A stretch of DNA of 11,174 nt from Acidimicrobiaceae bacterium RAAP-2. GTDB taxonomy: Bacteria; Actinomycetota; Acidimicrobiia; Acidimicrobiales; RAAP-2. The notes under the pieces are model-generated. The model was not told the origin of the DNA, ran no database searches, and saw only the letters and a program-made list of their open reading frames with translations. Numbering within the stretch: the first letter of the stretch is position 1; each line of letters opens with the position of its first letter. Below are positions 5,584-11,174 of this stretch, one piece after another. The DNA is taken from contig LMAD01000045.1 in assembly GCA_001443545.1 (NCBI GenBank), positions 1-11,174 of the forward strand, written 5' to 3'. The position numbers were made by a program, and so were the translations under genes.

Positions 5584-6786
5584 ATGAGCGACGCGAGCCC
5601 CCTATCGAGTCTGAGTCTGCTCGATCTGCAGCGACGCACCAGCGAGAAGTGGCGTCACTACCCCGAGGCCGTCCTACCTCTCTGGGTCGCCGAGATGGAC
5701 GTACCCCTCGCCGAACCGATCGAGCGCGCCCTGGTCGACGCGGCGCGGATCGGTGACCTGGGGTACGCCATCGCTGGTCGTTACATCGAGGCGTTGACCG
5801 CTTTCGCCGCCCGTCACTGGGGTTGGACCGACCTCGATCCGTCTCGCACACGGCCCGTAGCCAACGTCATGAGTGGCGTGGCGGCCGCAATCGCGGCCAT
5901 GACTGAGCCGGGCGACAGTGTCGTCGTTAATTGCCCCGTATATCCGCCCTTCTATTCGTACACCGAGAACAGTGGGCGGGTGGTGGACGAAGCGCCATTG
6001 GGTACCGATGGACGTCTCGACCTCGCGACCCTTGAGGCTGCCTTCGAGCGAGCCCGCGCCCGTTCGACGCGGCCGGCCTACCTACTCTGCAACCCGCACA
6101 ACCCCACGGGCACGTTGCACCGACGAGATGAACTCACGAGCGTGCTCGAGCTGGCGGCGCAATATGGACTTCGGGTTATCTCCGATGAGATCCACGCACC
6201 ACTGGTGCTGCGCGGAGAGTTCACGCCGCTGCTCCGTTTGGCCGGCGCTGAGCGCGCCGTCGCGGTGCTGTCAGCCTCAAAGGCATTCAATCTGGCCGGT
6301 GCGCCAGCGGCGCTCCTGGTCACCGGCACTAATAGCGCCGACGTGATCGAATCGCTGAACCACCGTGTGGTGCCCGGGCCCAGCCACTTGGGCGTGATCG
6401 CCCAGAGCGCCGCTTTGAATTCGGCCGATGATTGGCTCGATTCCTTACTTGGAGACTTGCGCGTGCGCCAGGACCTCCTCGAAAACCTCCTTGAAACTCA
6501 TCTAGCCGGTGCGCACTATCAGCCGGGCGACGCCACGTATCTCGCCTGGCTCGACGTGCGTGCACTCGGCCTTCCGTTCTCTGGCGAGGAGGCGCGCGGC
6601 CAGATGGCGAGTGTCTCGGGTCCAGCGGCGTTCTTCCTCGAACACGCTCGCGTCGCCGTGAGCGATGGCGCCGCTTTCGGTACCGGCGGGAACGGCCACG
6701 TGCGACTGAACTTCGCTACGACCGAAGCGATCCTGCGCGAGGCAATCGAGCGACTTGGCCAATCGGTCGTCGAGACTGCGCGGTAG
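5584..6786 (+). CDS. patB: PLP-dependent C-S lyase (PatB/MalY class)
   Basis: A 400-residue fold-type I aminotransferase-like enzyme that would split cysteine-S-conjugates or cystathionine into a thiol, pyruvate and ammonia, in the cytoplasm. Hallmarks are WVAEMD (35-40), the CPVYPPFY segment (117-124), NPHNPTG (170-176), SDEIHAPL (200-207) with the PLP-ring aspartate, SASKAFNLAG (230-239) with the PLP-binding lysine at 233, and the carboxylate-binding Arg in HVRLNFATT (about 374). Length is full for the family. ATG at 5584 is preferred over GTG at 5548 because the family sequence starts just after it, though neither has a strong ribosome site. No sulfur-metabolism gene is adjacent. It ends 6 bases from the convergent pilin-like gene. 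Confidence 0.92.
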   Translation: MSDASPLSSLSLLDLQRRTSEKWRHYPEAVLPLWVAEMDVPLAEPIERALVDAARIGDLGYAIAGRYIEALTAFAARHWGWTDLDPSRTRPVANVMSGVAAAIAAMTEPGDSVVVNCPVYPPFYSYTENSGRVVDEAPLGTDGRLDLATLEAAFERARARSTRPAYLLCNPHNPTGTLHRRDELTSVLELAAQYGLRVISDEIHAPLVLRGEFTPLLRLAGAERAVAVLSASKAFNLAGAPAALLVTGTNSADVIESLNHRVVPGPSHLGVIAQSAALNSADDWLDSLLGDLRVRQDLLENLLETHLAGAHYQPGDATYLAWLDVRALGLPFSGEEARGQMASVSGPAAFFLEHARVAVSDGAAFGTGGNGHVRLNFATTEAILREAIERLGQSVVETAR

Positions 6787-6792
6787 AAATCG

Positions 6793-7371
6793 TCAGCACG
6801 TGGTCTTGACGAACGTATTGTTCGATCCACCGTTTACCACGACGTGCAGTATTGATCCATTCCAGGTAAAGCTGAGAGCGGGTGCGAGTGAGGGCCAGGA
6901 CGGTAAGAACGGTCCACCCTGGTCCGCGCTGAGCGCCCAGGACGTGCCGGCAGGCGGAGACGTTCCGTTGACGACTCGATACGCCTCGATTGCGGCGCGA
7001 AGGGTACCGAGGTCCGATCGGCAGGCCGTGAGGTTGGCTACCCCGTCGATCGATGGGTCAGCCGAGTGGTGTTTCCCGTTGGACACCTGGTGTGAAAGAG
7101 CTGTCGGTAGAGCAGAACGTGGTGCGTTCGTACTGCGCAGGATGAACAACGCGAGCATCCCGAACACGAGTAGCGAGGCGAGGAGACCGAGTAGCGCCAC
7201 ACCGGACTCGAGTGCGCCGGCGGTCGATACGGCGAACGGGGACTGCTTGGAACGAGTTGTGGCGATTCGCCGGGCCACCGCCGGATGGTTGTCGTCAGGA
7301 CCCATTGGTACGCGAGGTGGTGAGGCGGCCACGCGCTGTTCGGTTGGCGTGCTGGGACGGGAGGCACTCAT
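6793..7371 (-). CDS. Type IV pilin / pseudopilin-like protein
   Basis: A 192-residue protein with a long polar leader of about 57 residues. It then has ESG followed by VALLGLLASLLVFGMLALF, aligning with the prepilin pattern (E/R)-x-G|FTLIELL; cleavage after G57 would leave about 135 residues. Position 5 of the mature helix is Gly, not the usual Glu. The soluble part CRSDLGTLRAAIEAYRVVNG...PPAGTSWAL resembles actinobacterial pseudopilin heads. Two Cys (117 and the last residue, 192) could pair. ATG at 7371 is preferred because AGGAG ends four bases upstream; the ATG at 7374 is too close to it. No prepilin peptidase or assembly ATPase is in the window. A non-pilin membrane protein remains possible. 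Confidence 0.65.
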   Translation of the reverse strand: MSASRPSTPTEQRVAASPPRVPMGPDDNHPAVARRIATTRSKQSPFAVSTAGALESGVALLGLLASLLVFGMLALFILRSTNAPRSALPTALSHQVSNGKHHSADPSIDGVANLTACRSDLGTLRAAIEAYRVVNGTSPPAGTSWALSADQGGPFLPSWPSLAPALSFTWNGSILHVVVNGGSNNTFVKTTC

Positions 7372-7609
7372 CATTCTCCTGGTCTACGAGCCCGTTCGGA
7401 TCGACGTCGTGGCCGCCGTCGATCCGCCACTCCGCGCACGCCCCCAAGAGTTCGATCGGGCGATGGAAGACGGCGCCGATTGGTGAGTGCAAACGAGGAA
7501 GGGCCGAACCGGTGCCGGGGGAGCTCGACGTGACAGCAACGATGACCAGCGTGGCGCCAATGACGAATGTGGCCACGATCGTGATGAGGCGCCCGCGAGT
7601 CAATTGCAC
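7295..7609 (-). CDS. Possible small one-helix membrane protein
   Basis: A 104-codon frame starting at GTG with a transmembrane helix LITIVATFVIGATLVIVAV (residues 8-26), then about 75 polar residues. It would be membrane-anchored with the rest outside. It overlaps the pilin-like gene by about 77 bases, which is more than usual, and its last part looks like shadow sequence. The start has no ribosome site, although a TAATCT box seven bases upstream could make a leaderless message. It lies between two same-strand genes, 64 bases from the upstream one. It may be real with a longer overlap than normal, or real only in its first half. No family is recognised. Confidence 0.4.
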   Translation of the reverse strand: MQLTRGRLITIVATFVIGATLVIVAVTSSSPGTGSALPRLHSPIGAVFHRPIELLGACAEWRIDGGHDVDPNGLVDQENDECLPSQHANRTARGRLTTSRTNGS

Positions 7610-7673
7610 AGGTTATAGATTAGGGACGTTCGCCAATACGGCCCACACCATGTACTCAGATCGTCCAGGCGCG

Positions 7674-8306
7674 TCAGGGCGCAGGCTTCTCGGCCAGGAG
7701 GTCGTTGAGCTGGGTGGTGAGTTGGGCGAGGACCTGGTCGCGGTCACCTTGGTACAGGCTCGTCGCAATCGATACCCGATCCGACACCCAGTCGTCCAAC
7801 GAACTCCCGAAGTGCAGTACCGTGGGCTTCTGACGGTTGGAAACCGAAATCGTGACGACGCCGCTCGATTGCTGCACGCCGAGCAGTTTGGTAAACAGAC
7901 ACTCCGTCGACTTGGTCTCCCCCTGGTACACGATGCGGCGGTCCGTGACGCTCATGGTTCCGTGATCGACCGCGGAGGGATGGGAATCACCTTGCACGAA
8001 GTGGCCGTGCGTTTCGCCGATTCGGTATCGGACACTGCGGCCCTTAATCGATCCGATCGGGATGGAGAACCCCTGGGAGGCGCCCTGCCAGTGGCCGGCG
8101 TCGCGGCGAAACTCGATGAGCCCGACGTTCTGAATCTGACCGAGCAGCAGTTCGCCAGACTTAAGCATCAGGCCGTTGGTTTCGAGTGCGCGCGTCCCAT
8201 TCACGATGTCGATCAGGGATTGGCACATCGCCACCCGCTGATTCCATTGATTCAGGGCCACGTCCTGCGCCGCCGCCGCTACTCGATCTCTGCGCCCTTG
8301 GAACAT
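7674..8306 (-). CDS. Conserved actinobacterial protein of unknown function
   Basis: A 210-residue protein. The C-terminal half holds GTMSVTDRRIVYQG (116-129), the following LFTKLLGV and the strand ISVSNRQK (153-160). This pattern recurs in uncharacterised actinobacterial proteins, with a TDRR-V-F start resembling the first strands of bacterial PH-like domains. The N-terminal part (about 1-60) is helical and contains no signal or transmembrane segment, so it is probably cytoplasmic. ATG at 8306 is chosen over GTG at 8312 because AGGGGG lies seven bases upstream of the ATG. It heads the three minus-strand genes ending at 6793. The PH-like reading is a guess; no function is claimed. Confidence 0.75.
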   Translation of the reverse strand: MFQGRRDRVAAAAQDVALNQWNQRVAMCQSLIDIVNGTRALETNGLMLKSGELLLGQIQNVGLIEFRRDAGHWQGASQGFSIPIGSIKGRSVRYRIGETHGHFVQGDSHPSAVDHGTMSVTDRRIVYQGETKSTECLFTKLLGVQQSSGVVTISVSNRQKPTVLHFGSSLDDWVSDRVSIATSLYQGDRDQVLAQLTTQLNDLLAEKPAP

Positions 8307-8374
8307 CGCCACACCCCCTCGCGCGGTGGGAACCGTCGCCTCTCACGTGAATCTACTGGTGGCCGGTGACCCCG

Positions 8375-8393
8375 GTGGGCCCGCTCGGCCCAC
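8375..8393. repeat. 7-base perfect stem-loop in the divergent gap
   Basis: GTGGGCC (8375-8381) and GGCCCAC (8387-8393) flank a 5-base loop in the 170-base gap between the conserved minus-strand gene and nadK. No T-run follows on either side. It lies 84 bases before the nadK start and could be in its leader or be a regulator site. Confidence 0.45.
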
Positions 8394-8476
8394 TTCGGAA
8401 GGTGGTGCCGAGAACGGGAACGGCGACCTCGTCAATGACGACCTCCGACTTCACTACCATGTCAACGAGGAGAACC

Positions 8477-9286
8477 GTGACCGATCTGCTATTCACTGCA
8501 TTTAGTAACCGGTCTGACGCTGTCATTCTGGCCGACGAAGTCGGAAGGCAGCTCCACGCCGAGGGCATCGCCTCGTCGCTGCTCCTCCTCGATGACCTTG
8601 ACGTGCCAGCGTCGAGGGGGGACACGCTGGTCATCAGTCTCGGCGGTGATGGAACGTTCCTCAAATCGGCCCGTCTCGCGCACGAGCTGGGCGCTCGCGT
8701 CATGGCCGTCAACCTGGGCCGATTGGGGTTTTTGCTCAACGTGCCGGCCGCCGAACTGATCCACGACATCAAGCGCGCGCTCACGGATCCCCACGTCGTC
8801 GAGCGCCTCGCGCTCCAAATCGACTTACCGAATCGCACCGAACCGGAGTTCGCCCTCAACGAGGTGGTGGTCGAGCGAGCGCACGCGGGTCACATGGTCC
8901 GAGTCTGTAGCTACGTCGACGACGACGAGTATCTGACGTACTCGGCCGACGGCGTGATGGTCGCCACCCCGACCGGAAGTACCGGCTACAACTTCTCCGC
9001 CGGCGGACCGGTCATCGATACGACGCTCCCGGTGATGGTCTTGACGCCCATCGCCCCCCACTTCACTATCGATCGTTCGATCGTGGTCGGCGGGGAGAAG
9101 GTGATTCGACTCCTCGCCGTCACGAAGTCGGCCGAGGTCGTCGCCGATGGACGCACGATCGGTTCCATCGATCCCGGAGAGTCCGTTCGTGTCTCGCGCA
9201 GCCCGACGCCGGTTCGCGTGGTGGAGACCCGACGGTTCGAGCTGGGATTTCGGCTGCGCGAGAGCCTCCGGGAAGGTCATGCCTAG
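8477..9286 (+). CDS. nadK: NAD kinase
   Basis: A 269-residue NAD kinase, which phosphorylates NAD+ with ATP or polyphosphate to NADP+ in the cytoplasm. Family motifs are GGDGT (56-60) with the catalytic aspartate, LGRLGFL (80-86), the NE pair in ALNEVVVE (about 128), TPTGSTGY (164-171), and DG (224-225) near the end. GTG at 8477 is chosen because AGGAGA sits three bases upstream and the family's first strand (LLFTAFSNRSDA) follows at once; upstream ATGs at 8435 and 8459 would only add unconserved residues. It overlaps recN by 8 bases. In mycobacteria tlyA precedes nadK; here a divergent gene does. Confidence 0.95.
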   Translation: MTDLLFTAFSNRSDAVILADEVGRQLHAEGIASSLLLLDDLDVPASRGDTLVISLGGDGTFLKSARLAHELGARVMAVNLGRLGFLLNVPAAELIHDIKRALTDPHVVERLALQIDLPNRTEPEFALNEVVVERAHAGHMVRVCSYVDDDEYLTYSADGVMVATPTGSTGYNFSAGGPVIDTTLPVMVLTPIAPHFTIDRSIVVGGEKVIRLLAVTKSAEVVADGRTIGSIDPGESVRVSRSPTPVRVVETRRFELGFRLRESLREGHA

Positions 9287-10868
9287 CGCCGAACTGCTCG
9301 AGTTATACGCGCGCGGGCTGGGGGTCATCGACGAAGCCCACCTCGAATTCGGGTCAGGCCTCAACGTGATCACCGGAGAAACCGGCGCAGGAAAGACCCT
9401 GCTCCTCGGGGCGCTCACGTTATGTCTGGGCGCCGACGCGTCCGCAACCCGCCACGCGCTGAGCGACGATGTTCGAGTGGCCGCGGTCTTTCGCACGCGC
9501 GAGGACGAGGAGGTCGTCTTCGGGCGGGAGAGCGGATCGAACCGTCGGGTGCGCAGCACGCTGAACGGTGTGGCCACCAGCGTCGAGGCCCTTCGGGCCG
9601 CCGCGGAGTCACTCGTGACGATTCACGGTCAACGCGACTCACTGACGCTGCGGAACCGATCGGACATCCTCCGTCTGATCGACGACTTCGGAGCGGTCGA
9701 CACCGGTGAGCTCGAGCGAGTCCGGCGTCGCATCACCGAGGTATTGCGGTTGCGCCGGGCCAACGGGGGCGACGAGGCGACTCGCCGGCGCGAGATCGAC
9801 TTGCTGTCCTTCCAACTCGAGGAATTCGATGCGGCGAACTTGACGTCGGCCGACGAGCTTGACCTCGCCCTCGAACGATTACGAGACTGGTCCACGTTGC
9901 GCAACGGCCGAATTGCGGTAATCGAGGCGATTGAGGCGCTCGATGGCGAACACGACGACGCCATCTTGGCGGACTTCGCTCGTTCCATCGGTTCGATCCC
10001 CGCCGTGGCGAGCCTGGGAGAGGTTGTGGCCACGTTGCGTGCGTCCCTCGATACGGCCCGTGACGCCGTGCACGACTTGCGGACCTTTCTCGAGAGTGAC
10101 GAGGTCGACGCCGGGGCCTTTGAGCGACTGGAACGGCGCGTCGAGGTCCTGCAACGAATCGCGCGCAAGTACGGTGGCACCTTGATCGACGCCTTCGAAT
10201 CGCGTGAGACGTTGCGACGAGAATTTGACCGTCTCACGGGTGCCGAAGCGGAACTTGCCCACCTCGACCAGGAATTACACGATCTCTACGCGTCCGAGAC
10301 GCAACTCGCCGCCCTCGCGCGTCGAGTCCGCGAGGTTGCCGCGTCGTCACTCTCCCAAGCAATCGCGCTCCAACTCCCGCGCGTCGCTCTCGCGAGTGCG
10401 CTGGTGCGGGTGGTCGTGGATGGCGAGGACGGATCACTGGCGGAGATGCTGTTCGCGCCCAACCCCGGTCGGGCCGAGGGCCCGGTTCAGACGTTGGCGA
10501 GCGGTGGTGAGCTGAGTCGACTGCTGCTCGCGGTCGCCTTGGTCAGCGCGAGTGACGGTGTGGTGACGGTCTTCGACGAGGTGGACGCAGGAATCGGCGG
10601 ACAGGTCGCCGAGCAGATTGGTGACTGCCTCGCCGAGGTCGCGCGTGACCGTCAGGTGCTCGCCGTGACCCACCTCGCGTCGGTGGCGGCTCGCGCCGAT
10701 CACCAGTTCGTCATCGAGAAGTCGGTCGACGCGGGGTTGACGACCACGTCGGTGCGCGAGGTCACCGGGGAGGATCGAGTGTCGGAGGTCGCTCGGATGC
10801 TCGCGGGGGACCACCTGAGCGATGAAGCGCGAGCGTTGGCCCAACGGATGCTCGATATCAGTTCGTAA
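9279..10868 (+). CDS. recN: DNA repair protein RecN
   Basis: A 529-residue SMC-like ATPase that acts early in double-strand break repair. The head opens LLELYARGLGVIDE and carries Walker A GETGAGKT (33-40). Then come the IHGQRD box (115-120), a coiled-coil middle of about 140-370, with RKYGGT (296-301), the ABC signature ASGGELSRLLLAVAL (407-421), Walker B FDEVDAGIGG (432-441) and the VTHL switch (463-466). Length is a little under the usual 550-590, probably from shorter coiled coils. ATG at 9279 is chosen because it matches the family start and follows GGAAGG; the open frame upstream overlaps nadK. The overlap with the nadK stop suggests translational coupling. Confidence 0.95.
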   Translation: MPSAELLELYARGLGVIDEAHLEFGSGLNVITGETGAGKTLLLGALTLCLGADASATRHALSDDVRVAAVFRTREDEEVVFGRESGSNRRVRSTLNGVATSVEALRAAAESLVTIHGQRDSLTLRNRSDILRLIDDFGAVDTGELERVRRRITEVLRLRRANGGDEATRRREIDLLSFQLEEFDAANLTSADELDLALERLRDWSTLRNGRIAVIEAIEALDGEHDDAILADFARSIGSIPAVASLGEVVATLRASLDTARDAVHDLRTFLESDEVDAGAFERLERRVEVLQRIARKYGGTLIDAFESRETLRREFDRLTGAEAELAHLDQELHDLYASETQLAALARRVREVAASSLSQAIALQLPRVALASALVRVVVDGEDGSLAEMLFAPNPGRAEGPVQTLASGGELSRLLLAVALVSASDGVVTVFDEVDAGIGGQVAEQIGDCLAEVARDRQVLAVTHLASVAARADHQFVIEKSVDAGLTTTSVREVTGEDRVSEVARMLAGDHLSDEARALAQRMLDISS

Positions 10869-10894
10869 TGGTCGGAGCGGGTCGCCCGGTTCGC

Positions 10895-10900
10895 TACACT
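10895..10900 (+). promoter_or_regulatory. Candidate -10 box for pyrG
   Basis: TACACT lies 28 bases before the pyrG ATG and is followed by GGGGGTCC. It fits the actinobacterial -10 pattern TAnnnT, and the G-rich stretch would make a GC-rich discriminator. A good -35 box was not found about 17 bases upstream. The gap of 60 bases between recN and pyrG leaves room for a promoter, but read-through from recN is equally possible. Confidence 0.35.
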
Positions 10901-10928
10901 GGGGGTCCGTGGATACATCGGTGCTGGT

Positions 10929-11174
10929 ATGACAAAATTCGTCTTTGTCACCGGCGGAGTGTCGAGTTCCCTCGGCAAAGGCCTAACCGCCTCTTCGCTG
11001 GGGCGACTTCTGAAATCTCGTGGCCTCAAGGTCACGATGTGCAAGTTGGACCCCTACCTCAACGTGGACCCGGGGACCATGAACCCCGGCGAACACGGTG
11101 AGGTGTACGTCACCGATGACGGTGGCGAGACGGACCTCGACCTGGGCCACTACGAGCGATTCATCGATGAATCG
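10929..11174 (+). CDS. pyrG: CTP synthase, N-terminal fragment
   Basis: The first 82 codons of CTP synthase, which makes CTP from UTP, ATP and glutamine in the cytoplasm; the gene continues off the right edge. The N-terminal synthetase domain is unmistakable: FVFVTGGVSSSLGKGLTASS (4-23) with the P-loop, CKLDPYLNVDPGTMNPGEHG (38-57), then GEVYVTDDGGETDLDLGHYE (57-76). The ATG is fixed by this alignment. The ribosome site is weak (GGTGCTGG just upstream). An 8-codon frame starting GTG at 10909 ends with a TGA that overlaps the ATG as ATGA. It follows recN with a 60-base gap. Confidence 0.97.
   Translation, partial: MTKFVFVTGGVSSSLGKGLTASSLGRLLKSRGLKVTMCKLDPYLNVDPGTMNPGEHGEVYVTDDGGETDLDLGHYERFIDES

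Noticed and set aside
7212..8369. Plus-strand frame of 385 codons
   Set aside because: It is the shadow of three better supported minus-strand genes and shows no domain.

Overview
The window looks like chromosomal DNA of a high-GC actinobacterium, possibly of the Acidimicrobiia type. This rests on the nadK-recN-pyrG order on the right, frequent GTG starts behind AGGAG-like ribosome sites, and an actinobacterial-style conserved protein (GTMSVTDRR and VSNRQK motifs). The taxonomic placement is inference. No tRNA, rRNA or CRISPR array was recognised.

Left part (about 1-3200) is a low-coding accessory stretch. It opens with the end of an IS21-family element: the last codons of an IstB-like ATPase, then a tandem terminal repeat. 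A small DUF1330 gene follows on the minus strand. Directly upstream of it lies a striking 88-base imperfect palindrome (602-689). Bases 690-1277 hold no confident gene, only a weak tyrosine-recombinase-like fragment whose stop overlaps the start of a possible 57-residue one-helix membrane protein. A minus-strand GalT-like nucleotidyltransferase (HIT superfamily) comes next. Behind its start is about 750 bases without a gene but rich in perfect hairpins.

Middle part (3211-6786, all plus strand) holds a RimJ/RimL-type GNAT acetyltransferase, a secreted Asp-box (BNR-like) protein with eight cysteines and no recognised function, and a PLP-dependent C-S lyase of the PatB/MalY class. Gaps of about 250-300 bases separate them, so they need not be co-transcribed.

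Next come three minus-strand genes (8306 down to 6793): a conserved actinobacterial protein, a possible small one-helix membrane protein, and a pilin-like protein whose helix lacks the usual glutamate at position 5. They could form one transcription unit. No pilus machinery is visible in the window.

Right part (8477-11174, plus strand) is core genome. NAD kinase and the DNA repair ATPase RecN overlap by 8 bases and are almost certainly co-translated. After a short gap with a promoter-like sequence, CTP synthase begins and runs off the window.

No complete, clearly new multi-gene system could be demonstrated. The best leads are the 602-689 palindrome, the hairpin-dense gap at 2454-3210, the atypical pilin locus and the GalT homologue with a missing second metal site.
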